From: Haloarcula hispanica ATCC 33960
Lineage (GTDB): Archaea > Halobacteriota > Halobacteria > Halobacteriales > Haloarculaceae
Direction of reading: 5' to 3'
DNA length: 64,000 nucleotides
Assembly (NCBI RefSeq): GCF_000223905.1
Contig: NC_015948.1
Coordinates: 310,001-374,000, forward strand
In this document: piece after piece, positions 51,598 to 59,933 of the stretch
How positions within the stretch are numbered: the stretch's first letter is position 1
Layout of the letters: every line of letters begins with the position of its first letter
The notes under the pieces: model-generated
The model's input: the letters and a program-made list of their open reading frames with translations, nothing else
Told to the model about the DNA's origin: nothing
Databases searched by the model: none
Translations under genes and position numbers: made by a program

Positions 51598-51771
51598 ATG
51601 AGCACGTACACTGTTCGCGGTAGTTTCCCGGCCCGAGACGGCCCACAGCAGTTCGAGAAGGAGGTCGACGCGCCAAACGAGAACGTCGCTGAGGAGCGCG
51701 TTTACAGCGACTTCGGCTCCCAGCACAACCTCAAGCGCACGCAGATCACAATCGAGGAGGTGGCAGCATGA
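51598..51771 (+). CDS. rpl18a: Ribosomal protein eL18a (LX)
   Basis: A 57-residue archaeal large-subunit protein LX, matching a single half of eukaryotic L18ae. The sequence MSTYTVRGSFPARDGPQQFE with QHNLKRTQITIEEV at the end is diagnostic. The stop overlaps the prefoldin alpha start by four bases (ATGATG region at 51768-51771), and ftsY follows. The rpl18a-pfdA-ftsY order is conserved in archaea and links translation to folding and targeting. Confidence 0.93.
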   Translation: MSTYTVRGSFPARDGPQQFEKEVDAPNENVAEERVYSDFGSQHNLKRTQITIEEVAA

Positions 51772-52229
51772 TGGGTGGTGGCGGCGGTGGCGGCGGCGGT
51801 CAGATGCAGCAGGTCGCACAGGAGATCGAGCAGATGGAGCAGGAAGTCGACGCTATCGACGAGGAAATCGAGCGCCTCCGCGACAAGCAGACTGACATCG
51901 ACGAGGCAATCGAGGCCATCGAGACGCTTGACTCCGGCTCCACGGTGCAGGTCCCGCTCGGCGGCGACGCCTACATCCGCGCGACTATCGAGGACATCGA
52001 CGAGGTCGTCGTCTCCCTCGGTGGCGGCTACTCCGCGGAGCGCGAGCAGGACGGCGCTGTCAGCACGCTGGAAACCAAGAAGGAGACGCTGGACGACCAC
52101 ATCAGCGACCTGCAGGAAGAGAAGGCCGAAGTCGAGACCGAGATGGAAGAGCTCGAACAGCAGGCCCAGCAGATGCAACAGCAGCAGATGCAGCAGATGA
52201 TGCAACAGCAAGAGCAGGAAGACGAGTAA
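51768..52229 (+). CDS. pfdA: Prefoldin subunit alpha
   Basis: A 153-residue chaperone subunit that forms a hexamer with beta subunits, catching unfolded chains for the thermosome. A Gly-rich start, two long coiled-coil helices (residues about 14-60 and 100-150) and the central beta hairpin (VQVPLGGDAYIRATI) are all visible, the last matching the conserved alpha hairpin. The C-terminus is a Met/Gln-rich tail. It overlaps rpl18a, and ftsY starts 7 bases after its stop. Confidence 0.93.
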   Translation: MMGGGGGGGGGQMQQVAQEIEQMEQEVDAIDEEIERLRDKQTDIDEAIEAIETLDSGSTVQVPLGGDAYIRATIEDIDEVVVSLGGGYSAEREQDGAVSTLETKKETLDDHISDLQEEKAEVETEMEELEQQAQQMQQQQMQQMMQQQEQEDE

Positions 52230-52236
52230 GGCCGCC

Positions 52237-53523
52237 ATGTTCGACGGACTGAAGGACAAACTCAGCGGGTTCACGAGTGACGTCGAGGAGGACGTCGACG
52301 ACGACGCACTCGAAGCGGAGGACGAACCGGACGCCGACGGGGCTGACGGGGAAGCAACTGCCGACCAGGCGGCCGACGCTGAGCCCGCAACGGACTCGCA
52401 GCCGTCCGAAGACGACACGCAGGCGGCTGCGGTCGAGAGCGACCAGCCACAGACTGGTTCTGAACCGCCGGCCGCTGACTCCGACGCGATAGACGAGCCA
52501 GCCACAGCGTCGTCTACGGCAGTCGAAGACACAGACGCGATCCAGGATGAAGTTTCCCAGTCTGACGACGCCACAGAGGTAGAGGACGACTCGGCATCCG
52601 ACACCGATTCGGAGTCCGAAGAAGACGACGACGGCGGCCGCGGTCTCGCCGCGAAGGCGAAGCTCATGGCGACCGGGAAGACGGTTATCGAGGAGGAGGA
52701 CTTACAGAGCCACCTCGACGACCTCGAACTGGCCCTGCTGTCGAGCGACGTGGAGATGAGCGTCGCCAACGAGATCCTCGACGGCGTCAAGGAGAACCTC
52801 ACGGGTCAGACCCGCCGACGGCTCTCCAGCACGGGGAACCTCGTCCGGGACGCGCTCCGGGAGTCGCTGTACGACGTTATCAACGTCGGCCAGTTCGACT
52901 TCGACGAGCGCGTCCAGCAGGCAGACAAGCCGGTAACCATCGTGTTCACCGGGGTCAACGGCGTCGGCAAGACGACCTCGATAGCGAAACTCGCCCAGTA
53001 CTTCGAGGAGCGCGGACTCTCGACGGTGCTCGCCAACGGCGACACCTACCGCGCCGGAGCGAACGAGCAACTGGAGAAACACGCCGAGAACCTCGACAAG
53101 AAGATCATCACCCACGAACAGGGGTCGGACCCGACGGCGGTCGTCTACGACGCCGTCGAGTACGCCAAGGCCAACGACATCGACGTGGTGCTGGGCGATA
53201 CGGCCGGCCGACTCCACACTTCCGACGACCTAATGGCCCAACTGGAGAAGATCGACCGCAACATCGACCCGGACATGACGCTGTTCGTGGACGAGGCGGT
53301 CGCAGGTCAGGACGCCGTCAACCGGGCGCGCGAGTTCAACGATGCGGCCGAGATCGACGGGGCGATTCTGACGAAAGCCGACGCCGACCCGCAGGGCGGC
53401 GCGGCCATCTCCGTCGCGCACGTCACCGGCAAGCCGATCCTCTTCCTGGGGACCGGCCAGGACTACGGCGACCTCGAACCGTTCGACCCCGAGGAAATCG
53501 TCGACAGCCTCATCGGCGAGTAG
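52237..53523 (+). CDS. ftsY: Signal recognition particle receptor
   Basis: A 428-residue SRP GTPase that docks the ribosome-SRP complex at the membrane. An acidic, disordered N-terminal domain (about residues 15-140, very rich in Asp/Glu) precedes the NG domain: GVNGVGKTTS (G1, residues 239-248), GDTYRAGANEQL (G2), DTAGRL (G3) and TKADADPQGG (G4). The long acidic leader is common in halophiles. It cooperates with SRP54, encoded at 57321-58733. Confidence 0.95.
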   Translation: MFDGLKDKLSGFTSDVEEDVDDDALEAEDEPDADGADGEATADQAADAEPATDSQPSEDDTQAAAVESDQPQTGSEPPAADSDAIDEPATASSTAVEDTDAIQDEVSQSDDATEVEDDSASDTDSESEEDDDGGRGLAAKAKLMATGKTVIEEEDLQSHLDDLELALLSSDVEMSVANEILDGVKENLTGQTRRRLSSTGNLVRDALRESLYDVINVGQFDFDERVQQADKPVTIVFTGVNGVGKTTSIAKLAQYFEERGLSTVLANGDTYRAGANEQLEKHAENLDKKIITHEQGSDPTAVVYDAVEYAKANDIDVVLGDTAGRLHTSDDLMAQLEKIDRNIDPDMTLFVDEAVAGQDAVNRAREFNDAAEIDGAILTKADADPQGGAAISVAHVTGKPILFLGTGQDYGDLEPFDPEEIVDSLIGE

Positions 53524-53559
53524 GCCTCGGACTTCGCGGTTACTTTTGCTGCTACCTGC

Positions 53560-54060
53560 GGCACATGAGCGGCCATTGTCGACCCTGTTTGTGTAGAACC
53601 CGGCGAGTTCGCGCTCTTCTGACGGGAACGCACCGCGTGCGATGCGGCAAATACTGCCACTCCATCGCAGGTGTGGTCGTTTTCGCCGACAGGGGCGCGT
53701 TGAAGTCGTTTGCTGTTCATGACTGGTCCACACAGTATCGTAGCGTGATACCAATGCAGACAATCGAACGACGCGACGTTTCCGGCGATGTGAGGAATGG
53801 GGCTGACAGTGGTCCGGCAGAGGGAGCCACCGATGTCTGATGGACGCTACTGCCGGCAGGTCGCGCCGGCTGATGTCGCACCCGAACTCATCGTGCTGTC
53901 GTCGGGTGACCGTGGTCTCCCTGTTGACGAGACACGGCTCGTAACTGACGGAGGCGGACCGATACCCGGTGTTCCAGACGACGGCGGCGACAATTACGGC
54001 TGCGGGAGTTCCCGCGGGCATGGGGATGCTGCCCACTGCGTCCAGGTTATGACGTTGCTA
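53560..54060 (-). pseudogene. Decayed archaeal type IV pilin gene (candidate)
   Basis: No intact gene covers this stretch, but the minus strand contains pilin-like pieces in order. A hydrophobic segment AVGSIPMPAGTPAAVIVAAVVWN resembles the N-terminal pilin helix (normally [22 protein letters not shown]). It is followed by ETTVTRRQHDEFGCDIS, resembling the TVTHEGGD block, then HIAGNVASFDC and VWTSHEQQTTSTR, matching the AGDxVTVD and VVWTS ends. The pieces lie in different frames and the N-terminal class III signal is scrambled, so it looks frameshifted. The assignment rests on my own alignment. Confidence 0.4.
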
Positions 54061-54287
54061 AACGGCGACTGAGCGATTTTGACAGCTAAAACGGCTGTCT
54101 GACTCACAACGCAGGGCCTGATATCGTGACCCGGGGACGAAGATACCTATGCGCTCGATAACCGCTCGGGAACAGTACGGATAGTTGTAACTCGGGTCTC
54201 GAACCACACCGCAACAGGCCGATGTTCGGCTATCGAGGTGTAGAACCACCCGTGAACTGGCCGAAATACCGGACTCGAACCATTCAT

Positions 54288-54302
54288 GATCTGAAACAGA
54301 TC
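54288..54302. repeat. Short perfect inverted repeat
   Basis: GATCTG (54288-54293), AAA, CAGATC (54297-54302). A tight 6-base stem with 3-base loop in the gap between the pilin relic and the PGNET lipoprotein gene. No clear role. Confidence 0.35.
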
Positions 54303-54341
54303 GTTTATGTTTGCTTTGCGAACCGGCCCACCTTCGGGTGT

Positions 54342-54381
54342 TGCTAAGCCGTTCTGTCGGCTCTCCGTCAGACGCTTAGCA
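54342..54381. repeat. Long imperfect hairpin upstream of the PGNET lipoprotein gene
   Basis: TGCTAAGC (54342-54349) pairs perfectly with GCTTAGCA (54374-54381). Inside, TCTGTCGG and CCGTCAGA pair with one mismatch around a CTCT loop, giving 15 of 16 pairs with small bulges (CGT left, C right). It ends about 42 bases before the lipoprotein ATG, just upstream of a TATA-like tcataaact. It could be a regulator site, a terminator of an upstream transcript, or part of a structured RNA. Confidence 0.55.
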
Positions 54382-54422
54382 GGTCATTCATAAACTGTCC
54401 GGCTTCTCTTCGGGCAAACGCT

Positions 54423-54968
54423 ATGGGACGACCCACATCTCGACGGAACGTTATCAAAATCGCAGGCGGCGCACTCGTGGCGCTGGCTGGCTGTAGTGAC
54501 ACTGGCGGCAGCGGTACGGAGACTGGCGGTGGCGGCGGTGCCGAAGCTCCGGGCACATCTACGGCAGCAGAGACTGACGCGATGACGGAAGCCGGTACGG
54601 AATCGCAGACGGAAACTGAAGCCCAGACCGAAGAAGGAACCGGGATGGATACCGAGACGGAACTGGGCGAGAACGAAACCGATGCTCTCGGAAACGAGAC
54701 GGAGATGTCGGATACTGAAACAGATCTGCCCGGCAATGAGACCGGAGTACCGGGGAACGAAACTGAAATGCCTGGCAACGGGACCGAGGCTCCAGGCAAC
54801 CAAACAGGCGTGCCCGGTAACGAAACGGAAAGACCAGAGAACGAAACTGGGACGGCCGGAAACGAGACTGCGGTTCCGGGCAACGAAACTGACCTGCCCG
54901 GCAATGAGACTGGAACGGCTGGGAACGAGACAGGCAACGAGACGACCGAGAACGACACCGGAACGTAA
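54423..54968 (+). CDS. Tat lipoprotein with PGNET repeats and dense N-glycosylation sequons
   Basis: A 181-residue surface lipoprotein. A Tat signal (RPTSRRNVIKIAGGALVALAG) ends with the lipobox Cys24. The mature part is entirely low-complexity: first Glu/Thr-rich (about 55-85), then about ten degenerate 8-10-residue units with the core PGNET (for example TDLPGNETGV, EMPGNGTEA). Residues about 80-180 hold 14 N-x-T sequons, one every 7 residues. There is no globular domain, so it is probably a heavily glycosylated, acidic surface spacer. Function unknown. Confidence 0.75.
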   Translation: MGRPTSRRNVIKIAGGALVALAGCSDTGGSGTETGGGGGAEAPGTSTAAETDAMTEAGTESQTETEAQTEEGTGMDTETELGENETDALGNETEMSDTETDLPGNETGVPGNETEMPGNGTEAPGNQTGVPGNETERPENETGTAGNETAVPGNETDLPGNETGTAGNETGNETTENDTGT

Positions 54969-55019
54969 GCCGCTGCCGCCGTGCCGGGCCTCGTTCTGCT
55001 CGGCCGGGTGAGATTGTTG

Positions 55020-55670
55020 CTACTCTCGGGCGGCCTCGACGGCGTCGACGAACGCCGCGGCCTGTTCGCGGACGCCGTCCATGTCGTCATTCTCGATTGC
55101 CTCGTAGTTGACCAGCGCTGAGCCCGCGCCGACAGCGACCGCGCCGGCATCAAAGAACTCGTCGACGTTGTCGGTCGAGACGCCGCCGGTCGGCATAATC
55201 GGGACGTCGCCGAGCGGACCCTGCAGCGCGCCGATGTGTGCCGGGCCGACCGTTTTCGCTGGGAACATCTTCAGGATGTCCGCGCCCGCCTCCATCGCGT
55301 CGGCGGCCTCCGTCGGCGTCATGACGCCGGGGATGGCGAGGACGCCCTCACGATTGCACACGTCGATGACGTCCTCGTTGAGGTTCGGTGCGAGGACGAA
55401 CTCCGCGCCGGCCTCGATGACGTTGCGGGCGGCGGCGGCGTCCATGACCGTGCCGGCCCCGATGATGGCGTCGGTGTCGTCCAGAGCCTTGTCGACCGCG
55501 GCGATCATGTCCGAGCAGCGCTTCGCGTCGGCCGTCAGTTCCAGCGCCGTGACGCCGCCTTCGTGGACGGCTGTCGCCACGTCGACCATCTTTTCCTCGG
55601 GAATCCCGCGCAGGACTGCCGTGACGCCGCTGTCGACCAGTTCCTGTTGTACCGCCTGTTTGCTCGTCAT
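55020..55670 (-). CDS. kdgA: 2-keto-3-deoxy-6-phosphogluconate aldolase
   Basis: A 216-residue class I aldolase of the Entner-Doudoroff pathway, splitting KDPG (and possibly KDG or the galactose analogue) to pyruvate and glyceraldehyde 3-phosphate. AGTVMDAAAARNVIEAGAEF and ADILKMFPAKTVG (Schiff-base Lys) are signature blocks, followed by IMPTGGVSTDN. The length and fold match the bacterial KDPG family (Eda) and not the DapA-like archaeal KDG aldolases. A kinase making KDPG is not in this window. The dehydratase at the left edge would act upstream. Confidence 0.9.
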   Translation of the reverse strand: MTSKQAVQQELVDSGVTAVLRGIPEEKMVDVATAVHEGGVTALELTADAKRCSDMIAAVDKALDDTDAIIGAGTVMDAAAARNVIEAGAEFVLAPNLNEDVIDVCNREGVLAIPGVMTPTEAADAMEAGADILKMFPAKTVGPAHIGALQGPLGDVPIMPTGGVSTDNVDEFFDAGAVAVGAGSALVNYEAIENDDMDGVREQAAAFVDAVEAARE

Positions 55671-55726
55671 GGGCGCAACTGTGATGGGGTGGCTGAAAAG
55701 CGTGTCTGAACCGCCGAGCCCCCTCG

Positions 55727-56101
55727 CTACGTGTCGGGGTCGTACGGCAGCGCGATGTCGGTCGGCGGCGCGCCGACGCCGAGGACCGTGACTGGCTTGT
55801 CGGCGTCGGCGGGGTTGTGCGCGCGGTGTGGGCTCTCCGGCTCGGCGACAAACACCTCGTCGGCCGAGACGACGTACTCCCCGTCGGGCGTTTCGACGTG
55901 AAGCGTGCCTTCGAGCACGTAGAACAGTTCCTCGCGCGTCTCGTGGTAGTGGTAGGTCCGCGAGAGGTCTTCGCCGGGTGCCATCTCGTAGGTAGCCGCG
56001 TGGAGTGCGTGGAGTTCGGCGGCGTCGGAGATGCCGCGCCGGTCACAGGGGTAGTCCGCAGTTTCCGACAGCGACTCGGGGTCGATCTGGTGATAGCCCA
56101 T
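55727..56101 (-). CDS. Cupin domain protein, sugar-metabolism neighbour
   Basis: A 124-residue single-domain cupin starting MGYHQIDPESLSETADYPC. The metal motif is TYHYHETREELFYVLEGTLHVET with two His and a Glu, and the second motif SPHRAHNPADAD. A GTG start 13 codons upstream is possible. It lies between kdgA and the carrier gene, and could be involved in the same sugar-acid metabolism, such as an isomerase or a sensor, but the substrate is unknown. Confidence 0.78.
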   Translation of the reverse strand: MGYHQIDPESLSETADYPCDRRGISDAAELHALHAATYEMAPGEDLSRTYHYHETREELFYVLEGTLHVETPDGEYVVSADEVFVAEPESPHRAHNPADADKPVTVLGVGAPPTDIALPYDPDT

Positions 56102-56149
56102 ATCGTCGGTGGGGGCGTCGGCGGGCAAAAGCGTGACCACGCTGGGGCA

Positions 56150-57058
56150 TCAGGTGAACAGCCAGACGAGGAGCGAAAGCGTTCCGATGGAGACCACTGT
56201 TGATGTGAAGACATTCAGCGAAGCGAACGCCGCGTCGCCGCCGAGTTCCGTCGTATAGACGTACGTCGACACTGCCGTTGGGGTGCCGAGCATCACGACC
56301 GCTGCGCCCAGCGCCGTCGTGTCCATCGACAGCGAGGAGTACACCAGCCACGCCAGCGCCGGCATCCACAGCACCTTCAGCCCGACGACGCTGACGGTCT
56401 TCTGCAGGTCCGACACCGGGAGGTCCGTGTCGAGCGTCGCACCGATACACAGCAGGGCGACCGGGAGCGCCAGTTCGGCCGGCGGACCGAGCGCACCGAC
56501 GAGTGGCTCCGGAACGGACAGCGACAGGACCGAGGCCGTGATGCCGGCCGCCAGCGCGATGAGCACCGGGTTCGTCACGAGTTTCCTGCACTCGCCCAGC
56601 AGCGAGGCGTCGCTGCCGTTGATGCGGACCAGCAGGAACACCGTCACCGGGACGTGGGTCACCGCGCCGATACCGAGGATGACGCTGGCGACGGCCGTCG
56701 CTTCGCTGCCCATCGTCGCTGCCACGAGCGGCAGCCCGAGAAACCCCATATTGCTGTGATACGACTGGACGACGGAGACGCTGCGGCGGTCGGGGGATTC
56801 CAGCCGCCGGTGGACGAGCCAGCCCAGCGTTATCGTCAGCGCGATGACGGCCCAGAAGCCCCCGAGCAACGCCGGCGAGATAATCTCCCGTAGCGGGCGG
56901 TTGTACGTGGACCGGAATATGAGCGCCGGCAGGGCGACAGTAAAGACGAGTGTGGTGAGGATATCCGTCCGCCGGTCGGTCAACAGCCCGAAGTGGCCGG
57001 CGGCGACGCCGGCCGAAAGAAAGGCGACCATGAATCCGAGCTGCCCGAGAACGCCCAT
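56150..57058 (-). CDS. AEC family (auxin efflux carrier-like) transporter
   Basis: A 302-residue membrane protein with about ten helices of the auxin-efflux-carrier family. Conserved features include FTVALPALIFRSTYN, YHSNMGFLGLPLVAATMG and GTPTAVSTYVYTTELGGD, the last matching the second pseudo-repeat of the fold. Such carriers export or import organic acids such as malonate or malate. The ATG at 57058 (MGVLGQL) fits; the open frame extends 30 codons further. Its neighbours kdgA and the cupin hint at an organic-acid cargo. Confidence 0.85.
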   Translation of the reverse strand: MGVLGQLGFMVAFLSAGVAAGHFGLLTDRRTDILTTLVFTVALPALIFRSTYNRPLREIISPALLGGFWAVIALTITLGWLVHRRLESPDRRSVSVVQSYHSNMGFLGLPLVAATMGSEATAVASVILGIGAVTHVPVTVFLLVRINGSDASLLGECRKLVTNPVLIALAAGITASVLSLSVPEPLVGALGPPAELALPVALLCIGATLDTDLPVSDLQKTVSVVGLKVLWMPALAWLVYSSLSMDTTALGAAVVMLGTPTAVSTYVYTTELGGDAAFASLNVFTSTVVSIGTLSLLVWLFT

Positions 57059-57285
57059 ATTGTCGACCAGTCGGTTCGACCTCTTCACCCTTTCGCCACC
57101 GGTAGACGTGGAATTAATCATGCAGATGCTGTCGCACACAGATAACACGTCTCGCCCGAAGATGGCCGGAAACGTGAGATGGACCTGCCGGTCGGCCCCG
57201 CTCCGATAGCAATGAGCGAATCAGCCTCAGCCGAACGGATACGGCAGTCATCCCAGCGGTTAGCGGGCGACAGCATGACAACAAG

Positions 57286-57294
57286 CCTTTACCC
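57286..57294 (+). promoter_or_regulatory. TATA-like box of srp54
   Basis: CCTTTACCC centred 31 bases before the ATG at 57321, with no Shine-Dalgarno between. Weak but suitably placed for a leaderless transcript. Confidence 0.35.
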
Positions 57295-57320
57295 GCGCCG
57301 TCGCGTATCTCGCGCTAACA

Positions 57321-58733
57321 ATGGTACTCGACGATCTTGGGAGTTCGCTCCGGGGGACACTTGATGACCTCCGGGGGAAGTCCCGGCTCTCCGAGGAGGA
57401 CATCGAGGACATCGTCAAGGAGATTCAGCGGTCGCTGTTGCAGGCCGACGTGGACGTCGGGCTCGTACAGGACCTCTCTGACAGCATCGAGACGCGCGCG
57501 CTGGAGGAGGAACCGCCGGCGGGGACGACCCCACGCGATTGGGTCCTTCGGATCGTCTACGAGGAACTGGTCGACCTCGTCGGCGAGTCGACCGAACTAC
57601 CGCTAGAAGAGCAGACCATCATGCTCGCCGGCCTGTACGGGTCGGGGAAGACGACCACGGCCGCGAAGATGGCGTGGTGGTTCTCGACGAAAGGGCTCCG
57701 GCCGGCTATCATCCAGACCGACACGGACCGGCCCGGCGCGTACGACCAGTCCAAGGAGATGGCCGAGCGCGCCGAGGTCGACTTCTACGGCGACCCCGAC
57801 GAGGACGACCCCGTGAAGATCGCCCGGGACGGGCTGGAAGCGACGGCGAACGCGGACGTTCGCATCGTGGACACGGCGGGCCGTGACGGCCTGAACGAGG
57901 AACTCATCGAACAGATCGAACGCATCGAACAGGAGGTCCAGCCCGACCGGGACCTGCTCGTACTGGACGCGGCGATGGGCCAGAGCGCCAAGAGCCAGGC
58001 CGCCGACTTCGAGGCGGCGATTGGCATCGACGGCGTCGTCATAACGAAACTCGACGGGACGGCGAAAGGTGGCGGCGCGCTCGCCGCCGTCAACGAGACT
58101 GACTCCACCATCGCCTTCCTCGGCTCTGGGGAGACGGTCAAGGACATCGAGCGGTTCGAGCCCTCCGGGTTCATCTCGCGCCTGCTCGGGATGGGCGACC
58201 TCAAACAGCTCACCGAGCGCGTCGAGCGCGCGATGGAGGAAACCCAGGAAGGCGACGAGGAGGACTGGGACCCCGAGGACATGCTGGAGGGGCAGTTCAC
58301 CCTCAAGGACATGCGCAAGCAGATGCAGACGATGAACAACATGGGGCCGCTGGACCAGGTGATGGACATGATTCCCGGGCTGGGCGGCGGGCTGATGGAC
58401 CAACTCCCCGACGACGCGATGGACGTGACCCAGGAGCGGATGCGGGACTTCGACGTCATCATGGACTCGATGACCGAGGAGGAACTGGAGAACCCCCGCG
58501 TCGTCGGCCAGTCCCGGACCAGGCGCATCTGTCGGGGCTCGGGCAAGCCCGAGGAGCGGGTGCGTGAACTCCTCCAGCAGCACAAGCAGATGGAGCAGAT
58601 GCTCAAGCAGTTCCAGGGCATGGGCGACGGCGACATGGAGCGGATGATGAAACAGATGCAACAGGGCGGCGGAGGCGGCGGTGGCGGCATGGGTGGCATG
58701 GGTGGCGGCGGTATGGGGCCGTTCGGCGACTGA
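57321..58733 (+). CDS. srp54: Signal recognition particle 54 kDa protein
   Basis: A 470-residue SRP GTPase that binds signal sequences and 7S RNA. N domain (about residues 1-90), then G domain with [10 protein letters not shown] (G1, residues 104-113), [11 protein letters not shown] (G3) and [11 protein letters not shown] (G4). The Met-rich M domain (about 320-470) has the expected [17 protein letters not shown]-binding loop and ends in a Met/Gly-rich tail ([14 protein letters not shown]). It partners with FtsY, encoded at 52237-53523. No 7S RNA gene was found here. Confidence 0.95.
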   Translation: MVLDDLGSSLRGTLDDLRGKSRLSEEDIEDIVKEIQRSLLQADVDVGLVQDLSDSIETRALEEEPPAGTTPRDWVLRIVYEELVDLVGESTELPLEEQTIMLAGLYGSGKTTTAAKMAWWFSTKGLRPAIIQTDTDRPGAYDQSKEMAERAEVDFYGDPDEDDPVKIARDGLEATANADVRIVDTAGRDGLNEELIEQIERIEQEVQPDRDLLVLDAAMGQSAKSQAADFEAAIGIDGVVITKLDGTAKGGGALAAVNETDSTIAFLGSGETVKDIERFEPSGFISRLLGMGDLKQLTERVERAMEETQEGDEEDWDPEDMLEGQFTLKDMRKQMQTMNNMGPLDQVMDMIPGLGGGLMDQLPDDAMDVTQERMRDFDVIMDSMTEEELENPRVVGQSRTRRICRGSGKPEERVRELLQQHKQMEQMLKQFQGMGDGDMERMMKQMQQGGGGGGGGMGGMGGGGMGPFGD

Positions 58734-58842
58734 CGCCGCTTTCTCGGTCCGCGCGACGTGAGACGCGACGGTATTTTTGATGATCTATGCTCGAAATCCG
58801 GGCCAGAACTAAGGGTTGGCCCGTCCTACGGATGAAGCGAGC

Positions 58843-59241
58843 ATGTACGAAATTGTCGCTGGGATAGACAAAAGTGAGGCTCGTGGGACCGCCATCGCGG
58901 AAGCGATAACCGAAGTTCCGATGGACACCAGCCAGGTCCGTGTTACGCTGCTACACGACTTCGAGGAGAACCCCGAAGGCGCGTCCGTCGATCAGGTGGC
59001 CTCCGTGCGCCGGGCCCGGGAAGTCCTCGAGGAGGCAGGCGTCGAGGTGGCGCTGGAAGAGTCAAGCGGCGAACCGGCCGACGCGATCCTCCGCCTGGCT
59101 GACGAGCAGGACGCCGACATGATTGTCGTCGCCGGACGCAAGCGGACGCCGACGGGCAAGGTGCTGTTCGGCAGTGTCACGCAGAGCGTGATTCTCGGCA
59201 CGGATCGCTCCGTGCTGGTCTGCAGCGGCGAAGAGGAGTAA
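58843..59241 (+). CDS. Universal stress protein (UspA family)
   Basis: A 132-residue single-domain USP. It begins MYEIVAGIDKSEARG and contains the ATP-binding motif G-2x-G-9x-G(S/T), here GRKRTPTGKVLFGSVTQSVI near residue 96, followed by TDRSVLV. Such proteins dimerise and bind ATP or AMP under stress. The ATG at 58843 is preferred over a TTG 9 codons upstream. It converges with the thioredoxin-like gene, with 8 bases between the stops. Confidence 0.88.
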   Translation: MYEIVAGIDKSEARGTAIAEAITEVPMDTSQVRVTLLHDFEENPEGASVDQVASVRRAREVLEEAGVEVALEESSGEPADAILRLADEQDADMIVVAGRKRTPTGKVLFGSVTQSVILGTDRSVLVCSGEEE

Positions 59242-59249
59242 CGCCGCAG

Positions 59250-59933
59250 TCAGACGCCGTACACTTCCTCGACCCGTTCAGCGAGCGGCGACGGGTCCGT
59301 CCGGCCAGTGATCCGCTCGACGGGCTCGCCGTCCTCGAACAGCACGACGGCGGGTGCCGCGTTGACGCCGACCGACTGACAGAACTCCGGGGACCGCTCG
59401 CCGGCGAGGCCACCGACTGGAACGCCCTCAGGGAACGCGGCCAGCACGTCGTCTAATTCCTCTTTCATCGCTTCGCAGGGCTCACAGAACAGTTTCCACA
59501 CGGTGACGACACACCGGTCGTGGGCGTCGACGAAGGCCGCGTAGCTGTCGTCGTCGAGGTGTTCGACCGCGTCGGGGACCGGCGTCTCCGGACCTAGCTC
59601 GGTCGCCATCTGTGCCATCGTCGTCAGTTCCACGGTGGTGTACGAGTCGTCGACGTTCGACCGCAGGGTCAGGAACGTGGCGAACTCCTCGCGCGACACG
59701 TCGAGTTCGTCGACCCGCTCGGCCGCTTCGGCGGCCGAATCGAGGCCGAACACGTCGGCGACGGACTCGTGGAACTCCGTGTCGCCCATCGTCACGTAGG
59801 TGTCGTAGTACACCTCGCGGTCGGCCTCGAACGCTTCCGTCGTGCTGACTTCGTCCGTTTCCTCGTCGATGACGACGACACCTTCCGATTGCAGTGCGTC
59901 GAGTAACGCTTCGGGGGACTGTGTTTGGGACAT
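59250..59933 (-). CDS. Thioredoxin-domain protein, last gene of the liv operon
   Basis: A 227-residue protein. The N-terminal part (about 1-130) is a mostly alpha-helical acidic extension unlike any I know. The C-terminal part is a thioredoxin fold with the active site KLFCEPCEAM (CEPC) near residue 150 and the cis-Pro segment GVNAAPAVVLFEDG. The redox role is likely reduction of disulfides in a dedicated partner. It starts directly after the LivF stop (TAA and ATG touch), so it belongs to the transporter operon. Confidence 0.82.
   Translation of the reverse strand: MSQTQSPEALLDALQSEGVVVIDEETDEVSTTEAFEADREVYYDTYVTMGDTEFHESVADVFGLDSAAEAAERVDELDVSREEFATFLTLRSNVDDSYTTVELTTMAQMATELGPETPVPDAVEHLDDDSYAAFVDAHDRCVVTVWKLFCEPCEAMKEELDDVLAAFPEGVPVGGLAGERSPEFCQSVGVNAAPAVVLFEDGEPVERITGRTDPSPLAERVEEVYGV

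Noticed and set aside
53797-54072. 91-codon + frame after ftsY
   Set aside because: Better explained as antisense of the pilin relic; no ribosome site, promoter or motif.
54190-54285. tRNA T-arm-like sequences (GGTTCGAGTCC on the minus strand)
   Set aside because: No matching acceptor, D or anticodon arms at the required distances, so not a tRNA. The resemblance is short and probably chance.
57603-58661. 352-codon minus frame opposite srp54
   Set aside because: Shadow; the + strand shows all GTPase motifs and the M domain.
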